DNA of 64,000 nucleotides from Pelagibacteraceae bacterium AG-410-N23. GTDB taxonomy: Bacteria; Pseudomonadota; Alphaproteobacteria; Pelagibacterales; Pelagibacteraceae. The position numbers and the translations under genes were made by a program. The notes under the pieces are model-generated. The model searched no databases. It saw nothing but the letters and a program-made list of their open reading frames with translations, and had not been told where the DNA came from. The stretch spans positions 1-64,000 of the forward strand of contig QCKW01000001.1 of NCBI GenBank assembly GCA_003215055.1, read 5' to 3'. Shown here one piece after another: positions 9,614-19,165 of this stretch; position 1 is the first letter of the stretch; each line of letters starts with the position of its first letter.

Positions 9614-10426
9614 TTGAAACCAAATTCTAAAATATTAATAATTGCTGGCTCAGACTCTTCTGGAGGAGCAGGAATTCAAGCAGATATTAAAACTGTTACA
9701 GCTCTTGGTTCTTATGCGTTAAGTGCTGTTACCGCTGTTACAATTCAAAATACGACAGGAGTCAGATCAGTGATACCTATAAAACCTTCTGAAATTAAAG
9801 ATCAAATAATTTTTTCTAGCAACGATATAAAACCTGATGCAATTAAAATTGGTATGTTGCATTCCAAACCTGTCATAGAAAAAGTTTTAGAGTCGTTAAA
9901 AAAAATAAATGTAAGAAAAATAATTTTAGATCCAGTAATGGTTGCTAAAGGAGGTGCTAAGTTGATTAATAAAGAAGCTATAGCGTTTTTAAAAAAAAAT
10001 CTTATAAAAAAAGTTCTTTTAATTACTCCAAATATTCCAGAGGCTGAAATTTTAACAGGTATAAAAATTAAAAATAAAGAAGACATGATATTTGCTGCCA
10101 ATAAAATACTAACCTTTGGTGCTAAAAATGTATTAATAAAAGGTGGTCACCTTAAAACGAAAAATGTGGAGGATATTCTTTTAAATAAATCAGATTTGAA
10201 AGTTTTTATTAATCCAAGATATAAATCAATTAATACTCATGGCACTGGATGTACATTATCAAGTGCAATTACAACTTTTCTTTCATGTGGAAAAAGTATT
10301 AAGAAAGCTTGTGAATTAGGGATTAAATATGTAAATTTTGCAATATTAACTAATCCAAAATATGGAAAAGGTCATGGTCCAATAAATCATCTTAACTCAA
10401 TAGAAATTAAAAAAAAATTTAGATAA
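9614..10426 (+). CDS. thiD: Hydroxymethylpyrimidine/phosphomethylpyrimidine kinase
   Basis: A ribokinase-fold enzyme of 270 residues with the ThiD N-terminal motif [16 protein letters not shown] (12-27) and the C-terminal anion-hole motif [10 protein letters not shown]. It phosphorylates HMP and HMP-P for thiamine diphosphate synthesis. The start is TTG at 9614, one base after the glmM stop, and no nearby ATG would keep the N-terminal strand. SAR11 cultures are known to lack thiC and to require exogenous HMP, so ThiD would act here as a salvage enzyme; that is background knowledge, not visible in this window. The stop overlaps the purA ATG. Confidence 0.95.
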   Translation: MKPNSKILIIAGSDSSGGAGIQADIKTVTALGSYALSAVTAVTIQNTTGVRSVIPIKPSEIKDQIIFSSNDIKPDAIKIGMLHSKPVIEKVLESLKKINVRKIILDPVMVAKGGAKLINKEAIAFLKKNLIKKVLLITPNIPEAEILTGIKIKNKEDMIFAANKILTFGAKNVLIKGGHLKTKNVEDILLNKSDLKVFINPRYKSINTHGTGCTLSSAITTFLSCGKSIKKACELGIKYVNFAILTNPKYGKGHGPINHLNSIEIKKKFR

Positions 10427-11718
10427 TGAAAAATATAGCAGTTGTTGGTTCTCAATGGGGAGATGAAGGTAAAGGAAAGATTGTAGACTGGCTTTCTGAA
10501 CAGGCGGATGTTGTTATCAGATTTCAAGGAGGCCATAACGCTGGACATACTTTAGTAATAGATGGAACTACTTATAAACTTCGTTTATTACCATCTGGAA
10601 TAGTAAGAAAAAACAAAATTTCTATAATTGGAAATGGGGTAGTTGTTGATCCTTGGGCTTTGCTTGATGAAATAAACGAAATACAATTAAAAAATGTCGT
10701 AGTAAATGAGAATAATTTTATTATTTCAGAGTCTGCGAATTTGATACTTCCTTTTCATAAAGAGATGGATGAAATAAGAGAAGATGCAGCAGGAAATGAA
10801 AAAATTGGAACGACCAGAAGAGGAATTGGACCAGCCTATGAAGATAAAGTAGGAAGAAGGTCGATTAGAGTTATGGATTTGAGATCTGAAAAAAATTTAG
10901 ATCAAAGATTAGAATTAGTTTTATCTCATCATAATGCAATTCGAAAAGGTTTGGGAAAAAAAATTTTTGAAAAACAAAAATTGAAAAAAAATCTTTTAAA
11001 AATAGCTCCTGAGATTTTAAAATTTTCACAACCTGTTTGGCTCAAAATTGATGAGTTTAAAAGACAGAAAAAAAAAATATTATTTGAGGGGGCGCAAGGA
11101 ATTTTATTAGATGTAGATCATGGCACCTATCCGTTTGTTACTTCTTCTAACACAGTAGCATCAAGCGCAGCAACTGGTACAGGATGTGGACCAAACTCTA
11201 TAAATTATGTGTTAGGTATAACCAAAGCCTATACAACAAGAGTAGGTGAAGGTCCTTTTCCCACAGAACTTAAAGATGATATTGGAGAAATGTTAGGAGT
11301 AAGAGGTAAAGAATTTGGCACAGTGACAAGTCGTAAAAGAAGATGTGGTTGGTTTGACGGAGTGCTAGTAAGACAGACAATAAAAATTTCAGGTATAAAT
11401 GGCATAGCTCTTACTAAGTTAGATGTGCTAGATGAATTTGATGAAATTAAAATGTGTATACAATATGAATTAGATGGCAAAAAGATTGATTATTTACCTG
11501 CATCTGTCGAAGATCAGTTAAAAATAAAACCTATTTATAAAACATTTCCTGGCTGGAAAGTTTCGACTAATGGGGTTAAAAATATGGATGATCTTCCTGA
11601 CAATGCTAAAAATTATATTTACGCTGTTGAAGATTTTATTGGAACTAAAATATCTAGTGTTTCTACGAGTCCAGAAAGAGAAGATACAATTTTAATTGAA
11701 AATCCCTTCGAGATTTAG
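10426..11718 (+). CDS. purA: Adenylosuccinate synthetase
   Basis: The protein has 430 residues, typical for PurA. The GTP loop is GDEGKGK (12-18; Asp13 catalytic) and GGHNAGHT (His41 catalytic). The central switch region contains [14 protein letters not shown]. It makes adenylosuccinate from IMP, aspartate and GTP in AMP synthesis. The ATG shares its A with the thiD stop (TAATG), suggesting translational coupling. Its 3' end overlaps the converging rpoH gene by 4 bp. Confidence 0.98.
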   Translation: MKNIAVVGSQWGDEGKGKIVDWLSEQADVVIRFQGGHNAGHTLVIDGTTYKLRLLPSGIVRKNKISIIGNGVVVDPWALLDEINEIQLKNVVVNENNFIISESANLILPFHKEMDEIREDAAGNEKIGTTRRGIGPAYEDKVGRRSIRVMDLRSEKNLDQRLELVLSHHNAIRKGLGKKIFEKQKLKKNLLKIAPEILKFSQPVWLKIDEFKRQKKKILFEGAQGILLDVDHGTYPFVTSSNTVASSAATGTGCGPNSINYVLGITKAYTTRVGEGPFPTELKDDIGEMLGVRGKEFGTVTSRKRRCGWFDGVLVRQTIKISGINGIALTKLDVLDEFDEIKMCIQYELDGKKIDYLPASVEDQLKIKPIYKTFPGWKVSTNGVKNMDDLPDNAKNYIYAVEDFIGTKISSVSTSPEREDTILIENPFEI

Positions 11719-12608
11719 TTAGCTGGTAATAAATTTTTTGATTTAGCTAGAAGCAACATGTGTTTTTGTAGCTTTTCAAAAGCTTTATTTTCAATTTGTC
11801 TTACTCTTTCTCTACTAATTTTATATTTTTTACTAAGATCCTCCAGTGTTGTTGGGTCATCATTTAGTCTTCTTGAATATAAAATTTCTCTTTCTCTATC
11901 ATTTAAAACTTTTATTGAGTCCTTTAATAAATCTTTTCTTTGTTTCATTTCTTCTTGATGCGCAAACTTGAGATCATGATCTAGTTCTTTATCTACAAGC
12001 CAATCTTGCCACTCATCTCCATCTTCACCAACCTGTGTATTTAGTGAGAATTCTTTACCAGATAATCTTCGATTCATTGAGACGACTTCATCTTTGCTTA
12101 CATCAAGCTTATTTGCAATCTCATTAACATGTTCATTTTTTAAATCTCCTTCAGATTGTGGAGCAATTTGATTTTTTAATTTCTTTAAATTAAAAAATAA
12201 TTTTTTTTGTGCTGTTGTTGTTCCAATTTTTACAAGGCTCCATGATCTTAAAATATATTCCTGTATTGATGCTTTTATCCACCACATAGCATAGGTTGCT
12301 AGTCTAAAGCCTTTTTCAGGTTCAAATTTTTTTACAGCTTGCATTAAACCTATATTACCTTCAGAAATCATTTCATTCACAGGTAAGCCATATCCTTTGT
12401 ATCCCATTGCAATTTTAGCAACCAATCTTAAATGACTAGTCACAAGTTTTTCAGCTGATTTTAAATTTCCAGTTGTTTTCCAATTTTTAGCAAGCATATA
12501 TTCTTCCTCTGCATCTAGCATTGGAAATTTTTTAATTTGTTCCAAATATGCAGAAAGTCCGCCCTCGTTACTTAGAGTAGGAAGATTATTATTATAACTC
12601 ATATTCAT
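11715..12608 (-). CDS. rpoH: RNA polymerase sigma-32 (heat-shock sigma factor)
   Basis: A sigma-70 family protein of 297 residues, group-3 RpoH size. Region 2 contains [20 protein letters not shown] and [15 protein letters not shown]. The RpoH box area [10 protein letters not shown] follows. Region 4.2 has a helix-turn-helix, [20 protein letters not shown], near 247-266. It directs transcription of chaperone and protease genes. A second ATG two codons in (12602) is an alternative start. rluD lies 39 bp upstream, which is the usual alphaproteobacterial neighbour. Confidence 0.95.
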   Translation of the reverse strand: MNMSYNNNLPTLSNEGGLSAYLEQIKKFPMLDAEEEYMLAKNWKTTGNLKSAEKLVTSHLRLVAKIAMGYKGYGLPVNEMISEGNIGLMQAVKKFEPEKGFRLATYAMWWIKASIQEYILRSWSLVKIGTTTAQKKLFFNLKKLKNQIAPQSEGDLKNEHVNEIANKLDVSKDEVVSMNRRLSGKEFSLNTQVGEDGDEWQDWLVDKELDHDLKFAHQEEMKQRKDLLKDSIKVLNDREREILYSRRLNDDPTTLEDLSKKYKISRERVRQIENKAFEKLQKHMLLLAKSKNLLPAN

Positions 12609-12647
12609 AAAGCTTTATCTAATTAATTTTTATTTTTTTTCAATATT

Positions 12648-13628
12648 TTATTTACACGCATTTCTTAGGATTTTTAAAACTGTTTCAAGCTCATTTGGCA
12701 AAATTGAGTTAAAAATCATTTCTTTTTTTTTCTTTGGATGAAAAAAACCAATAGTTCGAGCATGAAGAAACTGTCTATTAAGGTTCATAAGTTTTTCTTC
12801 AAGAATAGGATTGATATTTTTTATTTTTCTTATTTTTTTTTTATATTTATCATCTCCCACAATGCTGTGGCCAAGATAATTCATGTGCACTCTAATTTGA
12901 TGTGTTCTACCAGTCTCTAATTTACAATCTAGCAAACTTAGAGTTGGAATATTTTTATTTTCAAAAATTTTTAAAGTTTTATAATTTGTTATTGCTTTTT
13001 TTCCTTTTGTTCGACTTACTTCCATCATTTGTCTATTTTTTGAACTTCGTGTAATAAAAGTTTCAATCTTTCCTTGTGATGGTCTTAATTTACCCCAAAC
13101 TAGTAAACGGTAAATTCTAGTAATGGTATGTTTACTAAATTGATTTGATAAATTTTCATGGGCTTGATTATTTTTAGCAATAACAATTAAACCAGACGTA
13201 TTTTTATCAATTCTATGGACAATGCCAGGTCTTAGTTCATCTCCAATATTAGATAGAGAATTTTTGTCATAATATATTAAAGCATTAACTATTGTGTTAT
13301 CATAATTACCAGCACCTGGATGCATAACCATTCCGGATGGTTTATTTATAATTATTAAATCATCATCTTCATAAATTATATCTAATTTATATTTGAAAGG
13401 CTTTAATGAAGTCTTTTTTGGTTCTGGTATAGCTAAATCAATATAATCTTCAAAAAATATTTTTTTTGACGGATCAGTTATAATCTTATTATTTATCTTT
13501 AATTTTTTATCTAAAATTAAATTTTTAATTCTTGTTCTACTAAAATCTTTTTCTCTTTTATTAATAAAAACATCAACTCTGATGTTATTTTCCTCTTTTT
13601 TGACGACCAAATTTATTTTTTTTTTCAT
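12648..13628 (-). CDS. rluD: 23S rRNA pseudouridine synthase RluD
   Basis: The protein has 326 residues: an S4 RNA-binding domain (about 15-75), then a RsuA/RluD catalytic domain with HRIDKNTSGLIVIAK, where Asp141 is the catalytic aspartate, and GRTHQIRVHM further on. RluD modifies helix 69 of 23S rRNA (positions 1911/1915/1917 in E. coli). RluC/RluA paralogs share these motifs, so the D assignment rests on the S4 domain, length and position upstream of rpoH. The start lies 23 bp from the divergent tRNA-Arg. Confidence 0.9.
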   Translation of the reverse strand: MKKKINLVVKKEENNIRVDVFINKREKDFSRTRIKNLILDKKLKINNKIITDPSKKIFFEDYIDLAIPEPKKTSLKPFKYKLDIIYEDDDLIIINKPSGMVMHPGAGNYDNTIVNALIYYDKNSLSNIGDELRPGIVHRIDKNTSGLIVIAKNNQAHENLSNQFSKHTITRIYRLLVWGKLRPSQGKIETFITRSSKNRQMMEVSRTKGKKAITNYKTLKIFENKNIPTLSLLDCKLETGRTHQIRVHMNYLGHSIVGDDKYKKKIRKIKNINPILEEKLMNLNRQFLHARTIGFFHPKKKKEMIFNSILPNELETVLKILRNACK

Positions 13629-13651
13629 AAAATGATATATTAATATTATAT

Positions 13652-13728
13652 GCGCTTGTAGCTCAATTGGATAGAGCGCCTGACTTCGGATCAGGAGGTT
13701 GAGGGTTCAACTCCTTCCGGGCGCACCA
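13652..13728 (+). tRNA. tRNA-Arg (anticodon TCG)
   Basis: A 77-nt cloverleaf. The acceptor stem is GCGCTTG with CGGGCGC (two G-U pairs). The anticodon stem CCTGA/TCAGG encloses loop CTTCGGA with anticodon TCG (U33 present), reading CGN arginine codons. The T arm contains GGTTCAA. The CCA end is encoded. It stands alone between rluD and an unknown membrane-protein gene. Confidence 0.96.
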
Positions 13729-13814
13729 AAATAAGTTGTATGTTTTATTTTTAAATATACAATATTTACTTTAAAGTAATTTTTAGTGAATACAAACTTT
13801 TAAGCACAATTGAT

Positions 13815-14270
13815 ATGATTAAAATTAAAAATATAGTAAACTTTGTAAATAAGAATATTAAAATACTATTAATTTTTTTTTTTCTATTTGTAATATTTAT
13901 TCAGACGACAAATTTACCTTATAAAATTTATTATATTGTAAAATTAAGTTATTATGAGAGGCTTGCAAAAAACTATGAAAAAATTTTTTATTCTGGATTT
14001 TGTGAAAAACAATCTCATGGATATTTAATCCATATAATCACAAAATTTGAACATACATTTTTACCAAAAGTTATAAATTTTGAAAAAGAAAAAAGGGTCC
14101 CCTATTGGTTATTTCAGAATATAGATATACCCACTCTTGACAAAACGGATGATAGAAAAATAATTTTATTAAATTTTGATGACAGTTTTAAAAATGAAAT
14201 AGATTTTTTAAAATATAAAATTTTAGATAATTATAAAAATAGATGTTTTTTTTTAGAACGAAATGATTGA
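13815..14270 (+). CDS. Unknown single-span membrane protein
   Basis: I do not recognise this protein of 151 residues. A basic N-terminus is followed by one very hydrophobic helix (about 17-33) and then a roughly 115-residue polar domain rich in Lys, Phe and Tyr, which is presumably periplasmic. Its stop overlaps the start of the next membrane-protein gene by 8 bp, so the two are likely translated together and work together. Upstream lie 86 bp of AT-rich sequence after tRNA-Arg with no clear promoter. The sequence is extremely AT-rich even for this window. A small accessory subunit of the following membrane enzyme is one guess, without direct support. Confidence 0.65.
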   Translation: MIKIKNIVNFVNKNIKILLIFFFLFVIFIQTTNLPYKIYYIVKLSYYERLAKNYEKIFYSGFCEKQSHGYLIHIITKFEHTFLPKVINFEKEKRVPYWLFQNIDIPTLDKTDDRKIILLNFDDSFKNEIDFLKYKILDNYKNRCFFLERND

Positions 14271-15576
14271 AATATCATACATAATATCTCAACTGTTAAT
14301 ATTTTTTTTCTTATTTTCTTTAAATTACCAAGCAATTAATAAGAATTTTTTAGATAGTTATAAATTTAATTATTTTGAAAGTTTTTCAATCAGTATTGTA
14401 TTGCAGTTAAATATAATTCTTTTTTTGTCATTTTTAAATATTGATTTAGAAAAAATTATAAAAATCTTTCTTATGATTAATTTAATAATATTAATATTAA
14501 ATATTTATCATTTGAAAATAACATTTTTTAAGGAAAAATTTTTAGATATCAAATTTGTGTTTTTATTTTTTATATCATTATTAATCTTTTTAGATATTTC
14601 TCATGAATTAACTTTAACTTGGGATGCTGAGAAATTTTGGTTTTTGAAGGCATTAAATCTTTATCACAACAATACTATAGATAGTTTTACAAACTTTCTC
14701 GATCTTCGCTCTCCTTTTTTTGGAAGTTTAATTTGGGCTTTTTTTTGGAAACTAAGTTTTATATCAAATGAATATGCTGGAAGATTGTTTTTTGCATTTG
14801 TTTATATTATTTCAATATCTACTTTAGTCCAAAACCTTAAATTACCAAAATTATATAAGTTTACCCTAACTTTTTTAGTTATATTAGCTACTTACGACTA
14901 TAATATTTTATTTAGTGGGAACAAAGAAGTGTTAATTTTTTCTTTTTTATGTCTAATGATGAATTGTTTATATCAAATTTCAAATCAAAATTTAAAAAAT
15001 GAGAACTATTATATATTTTTTTTAATAATGACATCAAATCTTTTAATTTGGACTAAGTCAGAGGGATTTGTTTATTTGATTTCAATTTTAGTACCATTAT
15101 TTTTTTTCTTAAATATTAAAATTAATAAAAAGCTTTTAATTCTTTTTTGTGTTTCCTTTTTTTATTTTTTCAAAATTTTTATTTATAAATTTTATAATTT
15201 AAGTCTAGATTTGAAAAGCTGCTGTTATAATGACTTTTCTGCACAGGGAATTTTAGCTAAAATTTCATTTGAAAGGATAATCTTAATTATAGAATATTTA
15301 ATTTTCTCCATAGCAAACAATTTTCTTTTTATAGTAGGTTTTATTTTAATTTTCTTCAGTTTATTTAATAAAAAATTAAAAAAAAAATTAAGCTATCTTT
15401 ACATAATATTGTTTTTAAATTTTTCATTTGTAGGGGTTATATATCTAATGACTGATGAGAGATTAGAATATATGCTTAAAACTGGTATAGATAGATTGGT
15501 TTTTATGTTTTTACCTGTGATGATTTTATTGTTGATTGAATATATCAATTTTTTCAAAAGAAGATTAATAATTTAA
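14263..15576 (+). CDS. Multi-pass membrane protein, possible GT-C-type glycosyltransferase
   Basis: The protein has 437 residues and about ten predicted membrane helices. The only polar stretch of note in the first half is the loop LTWDAEKFWFLKALNLYHNN (from about 118), with an Asp at the start of an extracytoplasmic loop. GT-C glycosyltransferases (PMT/ArnT/GT39-like) carry a catalytic acidic residue in their first long periplasmic loop, so a lipid-linked sugar transferase is plausible, but I cannot assign a family. It overlaps the preceding 151-residue membrane protein by 8 bp and converges on the ABC permease gene with a 12-bp gap. The composition is dominated by Phe, Leu, Ile, Asn and Lys. 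Confidence 0.6.
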   Translation: MIEISYIISQLLIFFFLFSLNYQAINKNFLDSYKFNYFESFSISIVLQLNIILFLSFLNIDLEKIIKIFLMINLIILILNIYHLKITFFKEKFLDIKFVFLFFISLLIFLDISHELTLTWDAEKFWFLKALNLYHNNTIDSFTNFLDLRSPFFGSLIWAFFWKLSFISNEYAGRLFFAFVYIISISTLVQNLKLPKLYKFTLTFLVILATYDYNILFSGNKEVLIFSFLCLMMNCLYQISNQNLKNENYYIFFLIMTSNLLIWTKSEGFVYLISILVPLFFFLNIKINKKLLILFCVSFFYFFKIFIYKFYNLSLDLKSCCYNDFSAQGILAKISFERIILIIEYLIFSIANNFLFIVGFILIFFSLFNKKLKKKLSYLYIILFLNFSFVGVIYLMTDERLEYMLKTGIDRLVFMFLPVMILLLIEYINFFKRRLII

Positions 15577-15588
15577 TATTGTTAACAA

Positions 15589-16380
15589 TTATTCTCCCAT
15601 GTTTATTAAAGTCCCTTTTATCCTTGCTTTTAAAAAAGACAAATAAAATAAGCCTATCCCAATACTTAAATATATTAAATTTAGAATAAAAGCTTTGTTT
15701 AAATTTTTATAATCTACAAAATTATTAATTAAGATATTCCTCGCCTCATCAAAAATGTAAACTAATGGAAGTCCTTTCGCAATAATTTGAAAAAAATTTG
15801 GAAGAATATCGATTGGATAATATATACACCCTAAAGGTGCTAGTAAAAAAAGTGAGGACCATGCTATATTTTCAAAGGATGGTCCAAATCTTAATAGTCC
15901 AGCACTAACAAATAGTCCCAGTGTAATTCCAAATAGATACAAGCTTATAAATAATAATAAAAGTGGTAGTCCTAAATGAAGAATAGACACTCCAAACAAG
16001 GGTGAGGTTAGAATGATTGCTGGAACTAAACCTATTAAAGTTCTTATCAAAGCTGTAAAAATTAATGAAACTATTATCTCACTTATTTTTAAAGGTGCTA
16101 TAAATAAGTTTGTAAAATTTCTACTCCAGATTTCTTCTAAAAAAAGCATGTTAAAGCTAATACTTGACCTAAAAAGGATATCATAGAGTATTGCACAAGT
16201 TAAAATGATACCAAGAGTATCATTATAATAGTTGCTATATAATGAAAAAAATTTTGAGATAAAACCCCAAAGAATAATTTGAATAGTTGGCCAATAAATC
16301 AAATCCAAGACTCTTGGCAGTGACCCCTTAATAAGATAAAAATGTCTTAAAAATAATCCATACATTCTATTTAAATTCAT
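15589..16380 (-). CDS. ABC-2 type transporter permease
   Basis: The protein has 263 residues and six hydrophobic segments in the ABC-2 exporter pattern, with no periplasmic binding protein nearby. It pairs with the ATPase encoded immediately upstream: the ATPase stop and this ATG overlap (ATGA). Exporters of this class (NodJ/DrrB-like) move lipids, polysaccharides or drugs outward. The substrate cannot be read from the sequence. The neighbouring membrane proteins at 13815-15576 lie on the other strand, so any functional link is speculative. Confidence 0.85.
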   Translation of the reverse strand: MNLNRMYGLFLRHFYLIKGSLPRVLDLIYWPTIQIILWGFISKFFSLYSNYYNDTLGIILTCAILYDILFRSSISFNMLFLEEIWSRNFTNLFIAPLKISEIIVSLIFTALIRTLIGLVPAIILTSPLFGVSILHLGLPLLLLFISLYLFGITLGLFVSAGLLRFGPSFENIAWSSLFLLAPLGCIYYPIDILPNFFQIIAKGLPLVYIFDEARNILINNFVDYKNLNKAFILNLIYLSIGIGLFYLSFLKARIKGTLINMGE

Positions 16381-17105
16381 TTAATCTCCCTATTAAGTTT
16401 TAAGAAGACCTCCTCCATATTTCTCCGCCCATGTTTTTTTATTAAATCTTTAGGTTTTCCACTATCTATTATCACACCATTATTCATCATTAGTACCGAA
16501 GAGCACAATCTTTCGACTTCCAGCATGTTATGAGAAGCTATAACAATAGATGCTTTTTTCTCATTTTGATATTCTTCTAAAAATCCTCTTATATAATCTC
16601 CAGTTTCAGGATCAAGCGAAGCTGTTGGTTCGTCTAATAGTAAAACACTAGGATCATTAATAATTGATTTTGCTAAACTTACTCTATTTTTTTGTCCTGA
16701 GGAGAGTTCTCCTGTAATTTTATTTAACATATTTTTTAATTTTAATTTTTCACTTAAGTAATCAATTTTCTCATTAAGATTTTTTACATCATAAAGTCTT
16801 GCATATACTTCAAGATTTTGTTTAACGGTTAATTTCTTAGGAAGTTCAATGTAGGGAGAAATAAAATTTAGTCGATTTAATAGTTTAACCCTATTATTCT
16901 CAATTTCATTTCCATTTATTAAAACTTTTCCATAAGAAGGTTTTAATAATCCCAATATCATACCAATTGTTGTAGTTTTTCCACAACCATTTGGACCTAA
17001 TATACCAATAACTTCATTTTTATTTACTTTAAAAGATATTTTATTTACTGCAATTTTGTTATTATAATTTTTTCCTAAATCTAATATTTCGAGAGGGTGT
17101 GTCAT
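16377..17105 (-). CDS. ABC-2 type transporter ATP-binding protein
   Basis: The protein has 242 residues with Walker A GPNGCGKTT (37-45), signature LSSGQKNRVSLA, Walker B VLLLDEPTAS and a switch His (ASHN). The ABC signature is LSSGQ instead of LSGGQ, a tolerated variant in exporters. It begins with an ATG that shares a base with the stop of the upstream sua5 gene and ends overlapping the permease start, so the three genes form one transcript. Confidence 0.9.
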   Translation of the reverse strand: MTHPLEILDLGKNYNNKIAVNKISFKVNKNEVIGILGPNGCGKTTTIGMILGLLKPSYGKVLINGNEIENNRVKLLNRLNFISPYIELPKKLTVKQNLEVYARLYDVKNLNEKIDYLSEKLKLKNMLNKITGELSSGQKNRVSLAKSIINDPSVLLLDEPTASLDPETGDYIRGFLEEYQNEKKASIVIASHNMLEVERLCSSVLMMNNGVIIDSGKPKDLIKKHGRRNMEEVFLKLNREIK

Positions 17106-18037
17106 TAGAATTTCGATGCTCTTATTAATCTGTCATTTATTGTTTTACCTAAGCCCAAATTTGGCACCTTAGCCACAGCAATAGATTTATAGTTATTTTT
17201 TTTTATTTTTCTCAATGTAGAGTATAAATTTTTCGCTGCTTTTTTTAAATTACCATCAACCGATAAGTAAAAAAAATTTTTTTTCATTTTTTTTTTCTTT
17301 TTTAAAAGTAAAAAAGCCTCTGTATCTTTTACATTTTTGGCATTAAGTCTAATCGGTATTCCAGGAGAATAATGTAGTCTTAATTGACCCGGTGATTTAA
17401 TTTTATTTGAATTAATATTCATTTGAATTTTTTTTTTAAGTATTTTTTTAATTTTAGAAATTTCCAATCCTCCTAACCTTAATATTTTTGGTTTTTGTCT
17501 CAGATCAATAATTGTTGACTCTATCCCAATCTGGGTTTTTCCACCCTCAAGGATATATTTAATTTTTTTACCAAAATCCTCTTTTATGTCAGTAGAACAA
17601 ACTGCACTTACCTTTGAGGACAAATTTGCACTTGGTGCTGCTAAAGGGTAATATAATTTTTTTAATAAGTATCTAGTTAAAGGATGTTTTGGAAATCTTA
17701 CAGCTAAAGTTTTTTTATTATTGGTAACTAATTTTGAAATATTTGAGTTCCTCTTTAAATTTAGTACAAATGTAATTGGTCCTGGACAAAATTCTTTATA
17801 GAGTTTAAAAAAATTATCGTTTAATTCACAATCTTTTTTGAGATTTTCAATATTGTAGTAATGCACTATTAGAGGGTTGTATTTTGGTCTTTTTTTCAAT
17901 CTAAATATTTTGTTACAAGCGCTATCAGAATATGCATTTCCAGCCAAACCATAAACAGTTTCGGTAGGTACAGCAACACAATCACCTTTATCAAGTAATT
18001 TTTTTGCTTTTTTAATATTTGCAAGATTAATTTTCAT
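17105..18037 (-). CDS. tsaC: Threonylcarbamoyl-AMP synthase, Sua5 type
   Basis: The protein has 310 residues: a YrdC domain (about 1-190) with the substrate motif VPTETVYGLAGNA and LAAPSANLSS, then the Sua5 linker SPGQLRLHYSPGIPIRL and a short Rossmann-like Sua5 domain. It makes threonylcarbamoyl-AMP from Thr, bicarbonate and ATP for the t6A37 modification of ANN-reading tRNAs. The longer Sua5 form, rather than the short TsaC, is common in alphaproteobacteria. The stop is coupled to the following ABC ATPase start. Confidence 0.93.
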   Translation of the reverse strand: MKINLANIKKAKKLLDKGDCVAVPTETVYGLAGNAYSDSACNKIFRLKKRPKYNPLIVHYYNIENLKKDCELNDNFFKLYKEFCPGPITFVLNLKRNSNISKLVTNNKKTLAVRFPKHPLTRYLLKKLYYPLAAPSANLSSKVSAVCSTDIKEDFGKKIKYILEGGKTQIGIESTIIDLRQKPKILRLGGLEISKIKKILKKKIQMNINSNKIKSPGQLRLHYSPGIPIRLNAKNVKDTEAFLLLKKKKKMKKNFFYLSVDGNLKKAAKNLYSTLRKIKKNNYKSIAVAKVPNLGLGKTINDRLIRASKF

Positions 18038-18057
18038 GTATTATCTGGGATTAATAT

Positions 18058-18312
18058 ATGAAAGATAAAAATTTACCAAACAATTATAACTCATTATCTC
18101 TTGAGGAATTGACTAGTAAAGCGAATAAAATGATTGAAGAATTAGAAAATCAAAAAGACTTAGAAAATTCAATAGAAAATTACCAAAATTTGTTAAAATT
18201 AAATTCTATTATTGAAAAAAAATTTCAAAGTAACATAAAGACGATTAGTGAGAATACTAAGGAAAAAATTTTAAAAATAACATCAAAAAAAAATGCAAAA
18301 AAAATTAGATAA
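18058..18312 (+). CDS. xseB: Exodeoxyribonuclease VII small subunit
   Basis: An all-helical protein of 84 residues with the XseB pattern: LSLEELTSKANKMIEELEN followed by LENSIENYQNLLKL, matching the family motif of a heptad helix, acidic turn and 'LEESLELYEEG'-like segment. It is the small subunit that assembles on XseA for single-strand DNA degradation. It overlaps ispA by 20 bp. The xseB-ispA-dxs order is conserved in proteobacteria and supports the call strongly. The large-subunit gene is not in this window. Confidence 0.88.
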   Translation: MKDKNLPNNYNSLSLEELTSKANKMIEELENQKDLENSIENYQNLLKLNSIIEKKFQSNIKTISENTKEKILKITSKKNAKKIR

Positions 18313-19165
18313 AATTGCAAATGATACAAATTTTTTTTTAAAAAATTTTATCAAAAAACAAAAAAAATCAGATTTAATTGTTGCTATGAAATATGGTCTT
18401 TTTTCTGGTGGAAAAAAAATAAGATCTAAAATACTTGTTGATGTTGGTTCATTCTTTAAAATAGATTACAAGTCATTAATTATGATTGGATCTGCTGTAG
18501 AATGTATACATGCCTACTCACTTATTCATGACGACCTCCCTTGTATGGATAATGATAAATTACGGAGAGGTAAACCTTCCACTCATATAAAATTTGGAGA
18601 GTCTACCGCTGTTTTAGCTGGAAATTCTCTTTTAACATTAGCTTTTGAAATTTTAAGCTATTCAGGTCTAAAATTAAATGAAAAAACCAAAATTAATCTT
18701 ATTGATAAAATATCAAAGTATTCAGGTCACTTGGGTATAGCTGGTGGACAATATCTAGATTTATACTATGAAAAGAAAAAAATCTCTATGAATAAAATAA
18801 TTGAAATGGAAATTAAAAAAACTGGAAAACTTTTTAGTTTTTGTTGTACTGCGCCTTTGATTATTAAAAAAAAAAATAGATTAGAAATTAAAAAATTCGA
18901 AAATATTGGAGAAAATATAGGTTTATTGTTTCAAGTTGCTGATGATATAATTGATTATCAAGGTAATTCATTTATTGCAGGAAAAAAAACTGGAAAAGAT
19001 GCGAAAAAAGGAAAAGCTACTCTAATTAGTTTACTCGGTTATAAAAATACTATTAAATATGCTAAATATTTAATTTTAAAAATAAACAAGCAAATAAAAA
19101 AATATGGCTCTAAATCTCAAAATCTCTCTGAAACTTTAGACTATATTTTGTATAGAAGTAAATGA
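18293..19165 (+). CDS. ispA: (2E,6E)-farnesyl diphosphate synthase
   Basis: A trans-prenyltransferase of 290 residues with both aspartate-rich motifs: first DDLPCMDND (80-88, the bacterial DDxxxxD form) and second DDIIDYQG near 225. Motif GGKKIRSK binds isopentenyl diphosphate. It condenses IPP with DMAPP/GPP to give C15 farnesyl diphosphate, the precursor of undecaprenyl and quinone side chains and of carotenoids (including retinal). It overlaps xseB by 20 bp and dxs by 4 bp, giving one tight isoprenoid operon. Confidence 0.94.
   Translation: MQKKLDKIANDTNFFLKNFIKKQKKSDLIVAMKYGLFSGGKKIRSKILVDVGSFFKIDYKSLIMIGSAVECIHAYSLIHDDLPCMDNDKLRRGKPSTHIKFGESTAVLAGNSLLTLAFEILSYSGLKLNEKTKINLIDKISKYSGHLGIAGGQYLDLYYEKKKISMNKIIEMEIKKTGKLFSFCCTAPLIIKKKNRLEIKKFENIGENIGLLFQVADDIIDYQGNSFIAGKKTGKDAKKGKATLISLLGYKNTIKYAKYLILKINKQIKKYGSKSQNLSETLDYILYRSK

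Noticed and set aside
9590..9640. Possible thiamine riboswitch before thiD
   Set aside because: Only one base separates glmM from thiD, leaving no room for a TPP aptamer.
15578..15589. 12-bp palindrome ATTGTTAACAAT between converging genes
   Set aside because: It has no loop or U tract suitable for a terminator and overlaps the ABC permease stop; probably chance in AT-rich sequence.
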